Counted from the first letter of the stretch, positions 45,107 through 54,923 are shown. The stretch is DNA of 64,000 nucleotides from Arthrobacter sp. UM1 (GCF_020483305.1 NZ_JACWAB010000003.1:186001-250000), one strand, 5' to 3'. Numbers and translations: made by a program. The notes: generated from the letters alone by a model not told the origin.

Positions 45107-45829
45107 ATGCCCCATGACGCCGAGTCCCTGATTGAGCGCTGGCAGTCCGTCTCGCTCGAGCGCGAGTGGCGCATGCCCGCCGACTGGCCGTGTGCCTCGG
45201 CCCGGGCCGTGGCAGACGTGGTCGCGGACGGAGGGAACGCGGCCGTGCCGCTCGAGGAGCTCGCCCGCTGGCGTGCGCTCCAGGGCGTGGGCATCGCGGA
45301 GGCCCTCTCCGACCTCTTCGCGCTCTTCGACGCCGCGGACTCGCCCTTCAGCTCGGCCGAGCGCCGCCGCCTGACGCAGGCGTACTCGGACGCCTGGGCG
45401 GACGAGAGCTTCGGGTTCGCCCCCACCGTCTCCTGCACGGACCCCGTCACCGGACTGGCCACGGCCGCTCACTTCACGCGGTGCCTCCACGACCTCTACG
45501 AGGACGTCTCGGAGAAGCCGGACCAGGAGCGGCTTCTCGCCTCGATCCGGATGGGCTTCGACCGCCTCACCACGCAGGAGCTTCAGCGGCGTGGTGCCCT
45601 GACGGGGACGAAGGCCCGCTCCTGCCTGGGCCCGCTCGGGGCGCTCATGACGCTCAAGAACGGGACGCTCGTGGCCGTCCTGCGCCGCTCGCCGGCGGCG
45701 TTCGAGCGGCTGCGGGACCTCCTCGGCTGGGCGCGGACGAACAGCCCCGATCCGGAGCGTGTGGGGCTCGACCTCGAGCCGCTCCCCCGCCGCCAGAGCC
45801 AGGTCCACCGGCTGCTGTCCGAGGTCTGA
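45107..45829 (+). CDS. unknown protein with a short GGDEF-like motif start
   Basis: A 240-residue soluble protein, divergent from the fused sigma factor. The segment CTDPVTGLATAAHFTRCLHDLYED near residues 107-130 resembles the opening of a GGDEF domain (DxLTGLxNR). No GGEEF active site follows, so it would be inactive as a cyclase. Other parts (ALQGVGIAEALSDLFALFDAA; MTLKNGTLVAVLRRSPAAFERLRDLL) match nothing I know. Sharing a promoter region with the sigma gene suggests a functional link, which is inference. Confidence 0.6.
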   Translation: MPHDAESLIERWQSVSLEREWRMPADWPCASARAVADVVADGGNAAVPLEELARWRALQGVGIAEALSDLFALFDAADSPFSSAERRRLTQAYSDAWADESFGFAPTVSCTDPVTGLATAAHFTRCLHDLYEDVSEKPDQERLLASIRMGFDRLTTQELQRRGALTGTKARSCLGPLGALMTLKNGTLVAVLRRSPAAFERLRDLLGWARTNSPDPERVGLDLEPLPRRQSQVHRLLSEV

Positions 45830-45899
45830 CCCCGGCCCCCACCGGCCCCGCGGGGGCGGCGGCCGAAGCGCCGGGGCAGCGGCGCAGAGACGCCGGGAC

Positions 45900-47297
45900 T
45901 TACGAGGTGGAGATCGAGACCATCTCGTCCCGGTCCACGACCTTGACGCGTTCACGCTCCACGGGCCACTCGCCCTCCGTGCCGAGCGCCTTCTCATGGG
46001 CGTCCAGCTTCTGCCAGCCCTCCCAGGTGGTGAAGGCGATGCCCCGCTCGCGGAGGGCGGCCACGATGGCGTCCTCCTCCGGCTTCTCCGCCGTGTAGAG
46101 CGCGTCCGCGTCCTCGAGCAGCATGCCCACGGTCTCCGAGGCGTCCGACTTGGTGTGGCCGATGAGGCCGACCGGGCCGCGCTTGATCCAGCCCGTGGCG
46201 TAGACGCCGGGGACCGGCTCGCCTGCGGCGTCGAGCACATGGCCGCCGTCGTTCGGGAGGACGCCGCGGCGGGAGTCGAACTCCAGGCCGTCCACCTCGG
46301 AGCCGAAGTAGCCCACGGCCCGGTAGACCGCCTGGAGCGGGTACTCCACGGTCTCCCCGGTGCTGCGCACGTTGCCCGTGCCGTCCAGCTCCTGGCGCTC
46401 GAAGGCCATGCCGCGCACCTTGCCGGACTCGTCCGTCAGGATCTCCTTCGGCGAGTGCAGGAAGTGCAGGTGGAGGCGGCGGGACGCGCCCGAGTCCTGG
46501 TCCTCGACGAGCCAGTTGGTCAGCGTGTTGACCATCGTCTTGACCTGGTTGTTCGTCTTGATGGCCTCGTCCGAGGCGTCGTCGAACTCGAAGTCCTCCT
46601 CGTAGAGAACGATGTCCACGTCCCGCGAGTGCGAGAGCTCGCGCAGCTCGAGCGGCGTGAACTTCACCTGGGCCGGGCCGCGGCGGCCGAAGACGTGCAC
46701 GTCCGTGACCTGCGAGGACTTCAGGCCCTCGTAGACGTTCGCGGGGATCTCCGTGGTGAGGAGGTCGTCCGCGTGCTTGGAGAGGACGCGGGCGACGTCG
46801 AGGGCCACGTTGCCGTTGCCGATGACGGCGACCTCCTTGGCGGAGAGGTCCCACGTGCGCTCCACGTCCGGGTGGCCGTCATACCAGGAGACGAAGTCCG
46901 CGCCGCCGAACGAGCCCTCTGCGTCAATGCCCGGGATGTCCAGGTCGGCGTCCTTGACCGCTCCCGTGGCGAAGATCACTGCGTCGTAATAGGTCTTGAA
47001 GAAGGCGAGGTCCGCGTCCGCGCCGAAGTCCACGTTGCCGAAGAAGCGGATCTCGCTGCGCTCCATGACCTTGTGGAGGGCGTTGACGATGCCCTTGATG
47101 CGAGGATGGTCCGGGGCCACGCCGTAGCGGATGAGGCCCCAGGGGGCGGGGTAGCGGTCGAAGACGTCCACCGTCACGGGCCGCTCTCCCGAGGAGACCT
47201 CCTTGGATTTCAGGAGCAGATCCGCGGCATACACGCCCGCCGGGCCAGCGCCGATGACGGCGACGCGAAGAGGACGGATGGCCGTGGAGTCAGACAC
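45900..47297 (-). CDS. fprA: ferredoxin/ferredoxin-NADP reductase FprA
   Basis: A 465-residue adrenodoxin-reductase-type flavoprotein that passes electrons between NADP(H) and ferredoxins. It has the FAD site VIGAGPAGVYAADLL near residue 14, PAPWGLIRYGVAPDHPRIK near 50-68, the NADP site VIGNGNVALDVARVL near 160, and VFGRRGPAQVKFT. The C-terminal FAD contact is ATGWIKRGPVGLIGHTKSDA. A 30-residue tail follows. The length fits the family. Confidence 0.95.
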   Translation of the reverse strand: MSDSTAIRPLRVAVIGAGPAGVYAADLLLKSKEVSSGERPVTVDVFDRYPAPWGLIRYGVAPDHPRIKGIVNALHKVMERSEIRFFGNVDFGADADLAFFKTYYDAVIFATGAVKDADLDIPGIDAEGSFGGADFVSWYDGHPDVERTWDLSAKEVAVIGNGNVALDVARVLSKHADDLLTTEIPANVYEGLKSSQVTDVHVFGRRGPAQVKFTPLELRELSHSRDVDIVLYEEDFEFDDASDEAIKTNNQVKTMVNTLTNWLVEDQDSGASRRLHLHFLHSPKEILTDESGKVRGMAFERQELDGTGNVRSTGETVEYPLQAVYRAVGYFGSEVDGLEFDSRRGVLPNDGGHVLDAAGEPVPGVYATGWIKRGPVGLIGHTKSDASETVGMLLEDADALYTAEKPEEDAIVAALRERGIAFTTWEGWQKLDAHEKALGTEGEWPVERERVKVVDRDEMVSISTS

Positions 47298-47427
47298 AGG
47301 AAATACCTCTGAAATCGAGAACGTTGGTCAGTGTGACAGGCGCGGCGGCCCGGACGGCCGAGCGCGAGCGCGCCAACTGCTCATTCTAGCGACCCCCGCT
47401 GAATAACGACACACAGGAGGGCCCTTT

Positions 47428-48441
47428 TTGGCTGAGTACCCTGCGAACCACGCCCCGGCCAGCGCCGAGGGGAGCTCCTCCCCTCCTGCGGCAGCGGGCG
47501 CGGAGAGCTCGGCCGAGAAGCGCGGCGTCCTCTACGGACTGGGCGCCTACACGCTGTGGGGCGCCATGCCCCTCTACTTCGCCCTCCTGCCTCCCGCGAA
47601 GGGCGTGGAGGTCGTGGCCTCGCGCGTCCTCTTCTCCCTGGTGTTCTGCGCGATCCTCATCGCCGTGATCCGGGGCTGGAGCCAGATCCGCTACGTCACC
47701 GCGAGCCGGGCGAGCATGGTGCGGCTCTTCATCGCGAGCCTGCTCATCGCGGCCAACTGGCTCACGTACGTGTTCGCCGTCCTCAGCCACCGCGCCCTCG
47801 AGGCGGCCCTCGGGTACTTCATCAACCCGATCGTCCCCGTGCTGCTCGGCGTCTTCATCCTCAAGGAGCGCCTCCGCCGGGCCCAGTGGATCTCGATCGC
47901 GCTCGGGGCGCTCGCCGTCGTCGTCCTCACGATCGGCTACGGGCGGCTCCCGTGGATCTCGCTGCTCCTGGCCCTGACGTTCGGCCTGTACGGCTTCGCG
48001 AAGAAGGGCCTGCGGAAGGGGACGACGGCGGCCGCGTCCCTCACCCTCGAGACGGTCTTCCTGGCGCCGTTCGCCGCGGTGGCGCTCGTGCTGCCGATGC
48101 TCGGGATCGGCACCGCGGTGCTCGGCGAGCCGACGCTCTTCCGGTTCGGCGCGGGGCACTTCTGGGCGATGGCCGCGAGCGGGATCGTGACGGCGGTGCC
48201 CCTCATCCTGTTCGGGGCGGCTGCGTCGCGCCTTCCGCTCAGCCTCATCGGCATGCTCCAGTACGTGGCGCCGATCCTGCAGTTCCTCACGGCCCTGCTT
48301 GTGTTCCACGAGGAGATGTCGGGGTTCCGGTGGGTCGGGTTCGGGCTCATCTGGGCCGCGCTGGCCGTGCTCACCGTGGACGCCGTCCACCATGCGAACC
48401 GCTTCCGCAGGGCGAGGAGGGCCGGCCTCATCCAGGGCTGA
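47428..48441 (+). CDS. rarD: RarD-type EamA transporter
   Basis: A 337-residue drug/metabolite transporter family protein with about ten helices after a 35-residue low-complexity N-terminus. The RarD-type opening is YGLGAYTLWGAMPLYFALL near residue 36. The second EamA half includes SLIGMLQYVAPILQFL. Start is TTG 47428: a strong AGGAGG lies 8 nt upstream and no better codon is nearby. The substrate is unknown. Confidence 0.9.
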   Translation: MAEYPANHAPASAEGSSSPPAAAGAESSAEKRGVLYGLGAYTLWGAMPLYFALLPPAKGVEVVASRVLFSLVFCAILIAVIRGWSQIRYVTASRASMVRLFIASLLIAANWLTYVFAVLSHRALEAALGYFINPIVPVLLGVFILKERLRRAQWISIALGALAVVVLTIGYGRLPWISLLLALTFGLYGFAKKGLRKGTTAAASLTLETVFLAPFAAVALVLPMLGIGTAVLGEPTLFRFGAGHFWAMAASGIVTAVPLILFGAAASRLPLSLIGMLQYVAPILQFLTALLVFHEEMSGFRWVGFGLIWAALAVLTVDAVHHANRFRRARRAGLIQG

Positions 48442-48453
48442 CGCCGCGAGCGG

Positions 48454-49557
48454 TCAGAGAGAGTTCGCCGGGAGATCCAGGCTGGGGCCGGAGGGGTTGA
48501 CCCGGAGGATCTCCACGCCGAGCTCCCGGATGAGGTCGCGGAGGCTGTCCGCGTCCATCGGCTGCGGGGCGAGCGACGTGCCGAGCGAGTCCGCCTCCGA
48601 CTCTGACGTGAAGACGGGCAGCACCCGCTCCCCGTGGGGCCCCTCGAGGAGCATGTGCTCGTCCTCGGCAGCGGTCCTGCGCCGGACGACGAGGACCTTG
48701 GCGCCCTCCTCCCGCATGGCCTCGAGGCCGCGCTGAGGCGTGGGGCGTTCGGAGACGAGCACGTCCCTCAGCCCCGGGTTGACGAGGCCCTTGAGCGCTT
48801 CCGTGAGGTGGTCCCGGGTGAAGTCCTTGGGCGCGTCTTCCTCGGCCGGGTCGATGCGCAGTCCCTGCACCTTCGGCTGGGAGAGGACCCAGGCCATGAG
48901 CACCTGGCCCGGGATCTCCGCGACCTGGCCGTTCTTGGTGAGCGCCGCCTCGGCAGCGGACCGGTCCGAGTAGACCGTGAGCATCCGCTCCGAGTTCACG
49001 ACGGCGGCCTTGATGGTCGGCTTCCCGTCTCCGCCCGGCCCGAGAACCGTGAAGTAGCCGGTTCCGATCATGTGGCGGCTCAGCTCGCGACGGGCGCGGT
49101 CCCTCTTGTTCCCCTCTGCGGACTCCCGATAGCGGGCGAGGGCTTCGGCCGGGCCCGCGGACGGGTGCCAGCCGTCCAGGTGGGAGAGGTTCGTCTGCGG
49201 CGCGGGGGCCGGCTGCGGTGCACGGCTCGGTTGGGGTGCGGGGCTCGGCCGCGGTGCGCGGCCGGGCTGACCCGCGTCGCGGCGGTCCGCCTGGAAGGCG
49301 CGGCGGGCGCGCCGGGGCTCGCTCGGCGACTCCGCCGGGGCGGGAGCGGTCTCCCCGGCAGGCGGAGCGGCGTCCGGCTCCCGAAGCGGCGCGACCGGCT
49401 CGGCTGGAGCGGGAGCGGGCCGTGCGTCGTCGGGCGCGGGGACCGCCGGGGCGTCCGGAAGCGCGGGCGACTCGTCAACCGGCGCCTGCGGCGCGTCCGG
49501 AGCGGGCTGCTGCTCGTCCTTCTTCCGGCGGCCGAACAGGCGATCGAAAATAGCCAT
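48454..49557 (-). CDS. SseB-family protein with long Pro/Ala-rich N-terminal linker
   Basis: A 367-residue cytoplasmic protein. After MAIFDRLFGRRKKDEQ there are about 130 residues rich in Pro, Ala and Arg. Two SseB-like regions follow: KAAVVNSERMLTVYSDRSAAEAAL with a LRIDPAEE end, and GERVLPVFTSESEADSL with the family close VEILRVNPSGPSLDLP. SseB-type proteins are widespread in actinobacteria with no settled role. ATG 49557 is preferred over upstream codons because GGGGAG lies 7 nt before it. Confidence 0.7.
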   Translation of the reverse strand: MAIFDRLFGRRKKDEQQPAPDAPQAPVDESPALPDAPAVPAPDDARPAPAPAEPVAPLREPDAAPPAGETAPAPAESPSEPRRARRAFQADRRDAGQPGRAPRPSPAPQPSRAPQPAPAPQTNLSHLDGWHPSAGPAEALARYRESAEGNKRDRARRELSRHMIGTGYFTVLGPGGDGKPTIKAAVVNSERMLTVYSDRSAAEAALTKNGQVAEIPGQVLMAWVLSQPKVQGLRIDPAEEDAPKDFTRDHLTEALKGLVNPGLRDVLVSERPTPQRGLEAMREEGAKVLVVRRRTAAEDEHMLLEGPHGERVLPVFTSESEADSLGTSLAPQPMDADSLRDLIRELGVEILRVNPSGPSLDLPANSL

Positions 49558-49695
49558 GGAATCTCCCCTGGTGGACTCTCGTCCTCCAACATTTGCACAT
49601 CTGAACGGACGAGGCGTCCCCGACAGCTGCCAGGGACGCCTCTCTGAGACCCTCTTCACGTGCGGCCGGAGCCCTCAGGCCCGGCGTCAGGAGCG

Positions 49696-51036
49696 TCAGG
49701 CGCTGCGGACGGCGTCCGCCAGGACCCCGAGACCGTCGCGGAGGAGGTCCTCGCCGATGACGAGCGGCGGAAGCAGGCGGATGACGTTGCCGTACGTGCC
49801 GCAGGTCAGGATGACCACTCCCTCCTTGAGGCAAGCGGCCGCGATGGACTTGGCCGCCTCCGGGTTCGGCTCCTTGGACCCCGGCTGCACGAGCTCGAGC
49901 GCCATCATGGCTCCCCGTCCGCGGAGTTCGCCCACGACGCCCTCGCCGACCAGCGGGCCGAGCACCTCCCGCGCGATCTCCTCGATGCGGCGCGCCTTGC
50001 CGTTGAGGTCCTGCTCCTTCATGACGTCCAGCGCCGCAACGGCCGCGGCGCAGGCGACGGGGTTGCCTCCGTAGGTGCCGCCGAGTCCGCCGCCGTGAAC
50101 GGCGTCGAGAAGCTCGGCGCGGCCCGTGACCGCGGACAGGGGCATGCCGCCGGCGATGCCCTTGGCCATGGTGACGATGTCCGGGACGACGTCCTCATGG
50201 TCCACCGCGAACCACTCGCCGGTGCGGCAGAAGCCCGCCTGCACCTCGTCCGCGATGAACACGACGCCCTTGGACCGCGCCCACTCGGAGACCGTGGAGA
50301 GGAAGCCCTCTGCCGGGACGATGAACCCGCCCTCGCCCTGCACCGGCTCGATGAGCACGGCGGCGACCTGGTCCGCGCCGATCTGCTTCTCGATCATGGT
50401 GATGGCGCGCTGAGCGGCCTCCTTGCCCGTCATCTCCGGGTTCTCCTCCCGGAACGGGTAGCTCATCGGCACCCGGTACACCTCGGAGGCGAACGGGCCG
50501 AAGCCGTGCTTGTACGGCATGGCCTTGGCGGTGAGCGCCATCGTGAGGTTCGTGCGGCCGTGGTAGGCGTGGTCGAACACCACGACAGCCTGGCGGCCCG
50601 TGGCCGCACGGGCGATCTTGACGGCGTTCTCCACCGCCTCCGCGCCCGAGTTGAAGAGGACGGTCTTCTTCTCGTGGCCGCCCGGCGTCAGCTCGTTGAG
50701 CCGCTCGGCGACCTCCACGTACCCCTCGTAGGGGGTCACCATGAAGCAGGTGTGGGTGAAGTGGCCGGCCGCCTCCGCGACGGCGCCGACGACGGCGGGC
50801 TCCGAGGCGCCCACGCTCGTCACCGCGATGCCCGAGCCCAGGTCGATGAAGCTGTTGCCGTCGACGTCCAGGATGACGCCGCCGTCCGCGTCCGCGGCGT
50901 ACACCGGAACGCTGGACGCGACGCCCGCGGCGACAGACCCCTTGCGGCGTTCCGCGAGCGCCGTGGACTTCGGGCCGGGGAAGTCCGCGAGGACCTGGCG
51001 CTTCTGTTCGAGCCGGAATTCAGGGGACATGGTCAT
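49696..51036 (-). CDS. gabT: 4-aminobutyrate aminotransferase
   Basis: Transfers the amino group of GABA to 2-oxoglutarate, giving succinate semialdehyde. The 446-residue class III aminotransferase has FNSGAEAVENAVKIAR near residue 128, FDHAYHGRTNLTMALT, EPVQGEGGFIVP, FIADEVQAGFCRTGEWFA and the PLP Lys in TMAKGIAGGMPLSAV near 290. ATG 51036 has AAAGGAG just upstream; ATG 51030 is possible. It follows patD by about 45 bp, giving a putrescine-to-succinate pathway. Confidence 0.93.
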   Translation of the reverse strand: MTMSPEFRLEQKRQVLADFPGPKSTALAERRKGSVAAGVASSVPVYAADADGGVILDVDGNSFIDLGSGIAVTSVGASEPAVVGAVAEAAGHFTHTCFMVTPYEGYVEVAERLNELTPGGHEKKTVLFNSGAEAVENAVKIARAATGRQAVVVFDHAYHGRTNLTMALTAKAMPYKHGFGPFASEVYRVPMSYPFREENPEMTGKEAAQRAITMIEKQIGADQVAAVLIEPVQGEGGFIVPAEGFLSTVSEWARSKGVVFIADEVQAGFCRTGEWFAVDHEDVVPDIVTMAKGIAGGMPLSAVTGRAELLDAVHGGGLGGTYGGNPVACAAAVAALDVMKEQDLNGKARRIEEIAREVLGPLVGEGVVGELRGRGAMMALELVQPGSKEPNPEAAKSIAAACLKEGVVILTCGTYGNVIRLLPPLVIGEDLLRDGLGVLADAVRSA

Positions 51037-51080
51037 GGTGCTCCTTTGCGAGTGGGGGTGTCCGGAGTGCGCGAAGCCGG

Positions 51081-52508
51081 TCAGGCCTCGAGCGAGCTCA
51101 TGACGTGCTTGACCCGGGTGTACTCCTCGACCGAGTACATGGAGAGGTCCTTGCCGTAGCCGGAGCGCTTGAAGCCGCCGTGCGGCATCTCGGCGACCAG
51201 CATGATGTGCGTGTTGATCCAGACCGCGCCGAACTCGAGCCCCTTGCTCATCCGGAGGGCCCGGCCGTGGTCCGAGGTCCAGACCGAGGAGGCGAGGGCG
51301 TAGTCCACGCCGTTGGCCAGCTTGAGGGCCTCCTCCTCGGAGGAGAAGGTCTGCACGGTGAGCACCGGGCCGAACGTCTCCTTCTGGACGAGGTCGTCCT
51401 CCTGCTTCACGCCGGTGATGACGGTGGGCTCGAAGAAGAAGCCCTGCTCGCCTGCGCGGCGGCCGCCCGTCTCGATCTTCGCGTGGGAGGGAGCGTTCTC
51501 CACCGCCTGGCTGACCTGGTTGAAGTGGTTGATGTTGTTGAGCGGGCCGAAGTAGTTCTCCGACTCCTCCTGGCTGCCCGTCTTCAGGCCCTTCGCGGAC
51601 TCGACGAGGTGGCCGAGGAACTCCTCGTACGCCTTCTCCTCGACGAGGACGCGGGTGACCGCCGTGCAGTCCTGGCCCGCGTTGAAGTACCCGAACTCGG
51701 CGAGCTGCTGCGCCGTGTCCTTGAGGTCCGCATCCGCGAAGACGACGGCGGGGGCCTTGCCTCCCAGCTCCAGGTGGGAGCGCTTGAGCGTCTTGGCGGC
51801 GGAGCTCGCGACGGCGATGCCCGCTCGGACCGATCCCGTGATGGACACGAGGCCGGGCGTCTTGTGCTCCGTCATGAGCGTGCCCGTGGAGGCGTCTCCC
51901 AGGACGACGTTGACGACGCCCTGGGGGAAGATCTCCCCGATGAGCCGTGCCAGGACGAGCGTGGACTCCGGCGTGGTGTCCGAGGGCTTGAGAACCACGG
52001 TGTTGCCCGCGGCGAGGGCGGGGCCGAGCTTCCAGACGGCCATGAGGAACGGGTAGTTCCACGGCGTCACCTGGGCGACGACGCCGATGGGCTCCCGGCG
52101 GACCCACGAGGTGAAGCCCTCCATGTACTCGCCGGCCGACTTGCCCTCGAGCAGGCGGGCCGCGCCCGCGAAGAAGCGGAACTGGTCTGCGCCGACCATG
52201 ATCTCCTCCGCGCGGACGACCTCCTTCACCTGGCCGGTGTTGCGGTGCTGCGCCTCCACGAGCTCGTCCGCGTGCTCCTCCACGGCGTCCGCGAGCTTGA
52301 GGAGGAGGCTCTGGCGCGTGGAGGGGGTGGCGTCCCTCCACCCGTTGCGGAACGCCTCCTCGGCGGCGCCCATGGCGCGGTTGACGTCCTCCGCGTCCGA
52401 GACCGGGGAGACGGCGACGACCTCGCCGGTGACGGGAGAGACGACGTCGATGGTCTGGGTCCCGTGGGCGTCCACGAACTGGCCTGCGATGAAGTTCTGC
52501 AAAGTCAT
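51081..52508 (-). CDS. patD: gamma-aminobutyraldehyde dehydrogenase (PatD type)
   Basis: Oxidises 4-aminobutyraldehyde to GABA with NAD. The 475-residue ALDH has TPWNYPFLMAVWKLGPALAAG, the Glu in LELGGKAPAVVF near residue 255, and the catalytic Cys in NAGQDCTAVTRV near 290. QDCTA instead of the common QxCTR or QVCTA is the aminobutyraldehyde-type form. It precedes gabT and diverges from a PucR-type regulator across 119 bp. Substrate is inferred from sequence and context. Confidence 0.88.
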   Translation of the reverse strand: MTLQNFIAGQFVDAHGTQTIDVVSPVTGEVVAVSPVSDAEDVNRAMGAAEEAFRNGWRDATPSTRQSLLLKLADAVEEHADELVEAQHRNTGQVKEVVRAEEIMVGADQFRFFAGAARLLEGKSAGEYMEGFTSWVRREPIGVVAQVTPWNYPFLMAVWKLGPALAAGNTVVLKPSDTTPESTLVLARLIGEIFPQGVVNVVLGDASTGTLMTEHKTPGLVSITGSVRAGIAVASSAAKTLKRSHLELGGKAPAVVFADADLKDTAQQLAEFGYFNAGQDCTAVTRVLVEEKAYEEFLGHLVESAKGLKTGSQEESENYFGPLNNINHFNQVSQAVENAPSHAKIETGGRRAGEQGFFFEPTVITGVKQEDDLVQKETFGPVLTVQTFSSEEEALKLANGVDYALASSVWTSDHGRALRMSKGLEFGAVWINTHIMLVAEMPHGGFKRSGYGKDLSMYSVEEYTRVKHVMSSLEA

Positions 52509-52627
52509 ACCCTCACTGTAGTGAGCGAGAACACTTTAGGATTGTGCACGAGTACAAAAAGCCAGGCCGATTTTCGTTCCCATGCACGTTCGCTTAGCGT
52601 GTCCACCCCTCTCCGTAGATTGACGCC

Positions 52628-54151
52628 ATGAGTGCCACCCTTGCTGATCTCCTCGCCGACTCCGCCCTCCGCCTCCGCCTCGCCGTGCCGGGAAGGCCGG
52701 GCGCCCTGGAGCGGACCGTCGCCTTCGCCGCCTCCTCGGAGCTGCCGGACCCGAGCGCCTTCCTCGACGGAGGCGAGCTCGTGCTGACCACGGGCCTGCG
52801 GCTCGGCTCGCGAGAGAGCCAGGAGACGTTCGTCCGCTCCGTCGCCGGCGCCGGCGCCGTCGGACTCGGCTTCGGCACGGGCAGCCCCGGCTCGCAGCTC
52901 CCCCACGCGGAGATCCCCGAGGCGGTGCTGGCCACAGCAGACGAGATCGGACTCCCCGTCCTCGAAGTGCCGGAGGAGACGCCGTTCGTGGGCGTGGGGA
53001 AGCTCGTGAGCCGCCAGACGGCGGAAGCGCACGCGAGCATGCTCTCCCGTCTGCTCGTGGCGCACGCCGAGCTCGCGTCCACGCTCATCGCGGGCGGCCG
53101 CGAGCGGGGCCAGCAGGAGATGCTCGCAGCGCTGTCGAGGGTGACACGGGGTCCCATCCAGCTGCACCGGTATGGGAGCACGGTGCTCGAGGTGCCCGCA
53201 CCGGGAGAGCCGGAAGCGCAGACCGAGCCGGAGGCCGAGCCCGCGTGGCAGAAGCAGGCCATCGCCACAGGCTTCAAGGACCGGGCGGCCCTCTGGACCG
53301 TCCTCGGGGAGGGAGCGCCACCCCACGCCGCCGCCGCTGTGGACTACGCCCGCTCTCTGCTCGGAGTGGAACTGGCGAATGACAACCGGGCCCTCGTCCG
53401 CGAGCGCCAGGCTGCCGGACAGACGCTGAAGGACGTCATGTCCGGAACGGTCCGGGGCCCGGAGGCGGCGGCGCGCGTGCGAGCCCTGGGCATCGATGAG
53501 GGGCCTCACCACTGCCTGGTGGTCACGGTTCCCTCGGGGCAGCGCCGGGCGCTCGCATCGCTTCCGATCGCCGGCGGCCGGGAGGCGTCTCTGCGTGAGC
53601 TGGGGGTGGTGCGCACCGCGGTGGTCGAGGACGAGCTGCTCCTCGTGACCCTGGGTGACTCCACCGAGGAGCTCCTGGGCGTGCTGTACCGCGCGGGGCT
53701 CACCGCCCGGGTGGGCGTGAGCCGCTCCTACCAGTGGACTGGCCTCACCTGGGCCTGGCATGAGGCGAGAAGCGCGGCGCGCCGCGCAGGCGTGGGCGAG
53801 TCCGCGCAGGCGAACCGGGTCTCCATGACCTCGCTGCTCCTCGCGAGCTCGGACTCTCCCACCACGGAGCTCGCCGAGCAGACCGTCCGGGCCCTCGCGG
53901 GAGAGCACGGAGACCTGCTGAGGACCCTGCGCTGCTACCTGGACAAGAACGGGGCCGTGCAGGACGTTGCTGCTGAGCTCGGGGTCCACCGGAACTCGGT
54001 CCGGTATCGGATCGAGTCCGTCCGCCAGATCACCGGGCATGACGCCACGACCATCGAGGGCGCCGCCCACCTGCACTTGGCGCTGGCGGCCTGGGACCTG
54101 GCCCATCCGGAGGCCGCCTTCCGCCGGGACTCCACGGCTGCGGTGGGATGA
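52628..54151 (+). CDS. PucR-family transcriptional regulator of the gab operon
   Basis: A 507-residue regulator. The N-terminal PucR domain is clear (LADLLADSALRLRLAVPG, ELVLTTGLRLG). A middle GGDEF-like region follows, and the C-terminal helix-turn-helix is LRTLRCYLDKNGAVQDVAAELGVHRNSVRYRIESV, given in part, near residues 435-470. Members such as GabR-type PucR proteins activate GABA catabolism. Divergence from patD-gabT supports that role here. Confidence 0.88.
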   Translation: MSATLADLLADSALRLRLAVPGRPGALERTVAFAASSELPDPSAFLDGGELVLTTGLRLGSRESQETFVRSVAGAGAVGLGFGTGSPGSQLPHAEIPEAVLATADEIGLPVLEVPEETPFVGVGKLVSRQTAEAHASMLSRLLVAHAELASTLIAGGRERGQQEMLAALSRVTRGPIQLHRYGSTVLEVPAPGEPEAQTEPEAEPAWQKQAIATGFKDRAALWTVLGEGAPPHAAAAVDYARSLLGVELANDNRALVRERQAAGQTLKDVMSGTVRGPEAAARVRALGIDEGPHHCLVVTVPSGQRRALASLPIAGGREASLRELGVVRTAVVEDELLLVTLGDSTEELLGVLYRAGLTARVGVSRSYQWTGLTWAWHEARSAARRAGVGESAQANRVSMTSLLLASSDSPTTELAEQTVRALAGEHGDLLRTLRCYLDKNGAVQDVAAELGVHRNSVRYRIESVRQITGHDATTIEGAAHLHLALAAWDLAHPEAAFRRDSTAAVG

Positions 54152-54158
54152 TCTCTCC

Positions 54159-54812
54159 ATGACGATCTCCCTGGCCGCGGACCTCCTCGGCGTGTACTTC
54201 TTCGCCGTCTCCGGCTCCCTCATGGCCGCCCGGCGGGAGTTCGACATCATCGGCTCGCTGTTCCTCGCCTCCCTGGCCGGGCTCGGCGGAGGCGTGGTGC
54301 GGGACCTCGTCATCGCAGACATCGTCCCCAACGCGTTCGCCAACCCCGTGTACCTCATTCCCGTGGCCCTGGCCGCGCTCAGCGTCTACGCCGCCTCCGC
54401 GCAGTTCCTCAAGCAGGCCAACTGGCTGCTCGTGGCGGACGCCGCCGGGCTCGCGCTCTTCTGCGTGACGGGAACGTCCCGGGCGCTCCAGCACGGGATG
54501 CATCCCGTGCCGGCCACGCTGCTCGGTGTGACGACGGCGGTGGGCGGCGGCGTGCTGAGGGACATCGTGGCCAACGAGACGCCGAGCCTGTTCGACCGGC
54601 ATGACATCTAAGCGATCCCGGCGCTCGTCGGCGCCTCGGCCACGTCGGCCCTGTGGTTCACGGGCTTGTACAACACCGGGACCGGCCTTGCCGCGGCGGC
54701 TGCGGTCTTCGCCTTCCGGATCACGGCCCACCGCCGCGGATGGCAGGCCCCTCTCTCCGTGCACGCCCGCTCCGCCGCCCAGGCCGTCCGCATGGGCTCG
54801 CGAAAACCCTGA
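54159..54812 (+). pseudogene. TRIC-channel family (UPF0126/YicG) gene with an in-frame stop
   Basis: The first 150 codons encode a TRIC-type membrane protein with both repeat motifs, GLGGGVVRDLVI and AVGGGVLRDIVA. TAA at 54609-54611 then interrupts ...LFDRHDI. The same frame continues for another 66 codons as AIPALVGASATSALWFTGLYNTG and a basic tail ending at TGA 54812. The family usually has Tyr before A-x-P-A-L-x-G at this point, so a TAC or TAT to TAA change explains it. The full product would be about 217 residues. It overlaps no other gene and starts 8 bp after the PucR stop. Confidence 0.8.
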
Positions 54813-54853
54813 CGGGGCACCCGGGCGTTCAGGCTGAGCAGAAAACGCAGGCA

Positions 54854-54907
54854 CTCAGGAGGCGCACTTCCCTCAGGAGGCACAGTCCCCTCAGGAGGAG
54901 CGGCCGC
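54854..54907. repeat. three tandem 18-bp repeats (CTCAGGAGG...)
   Basis: CTCAGGAGG recurs at 54854, 54872 and 54890 with a period of 18, giving three degenerate copies between the TRIC pseudogene and the amidotransferase stop. It has no coding support. Confidence 0.6.
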
Positions 54908-54923
54908 CGGAGGCAGACCTGTC

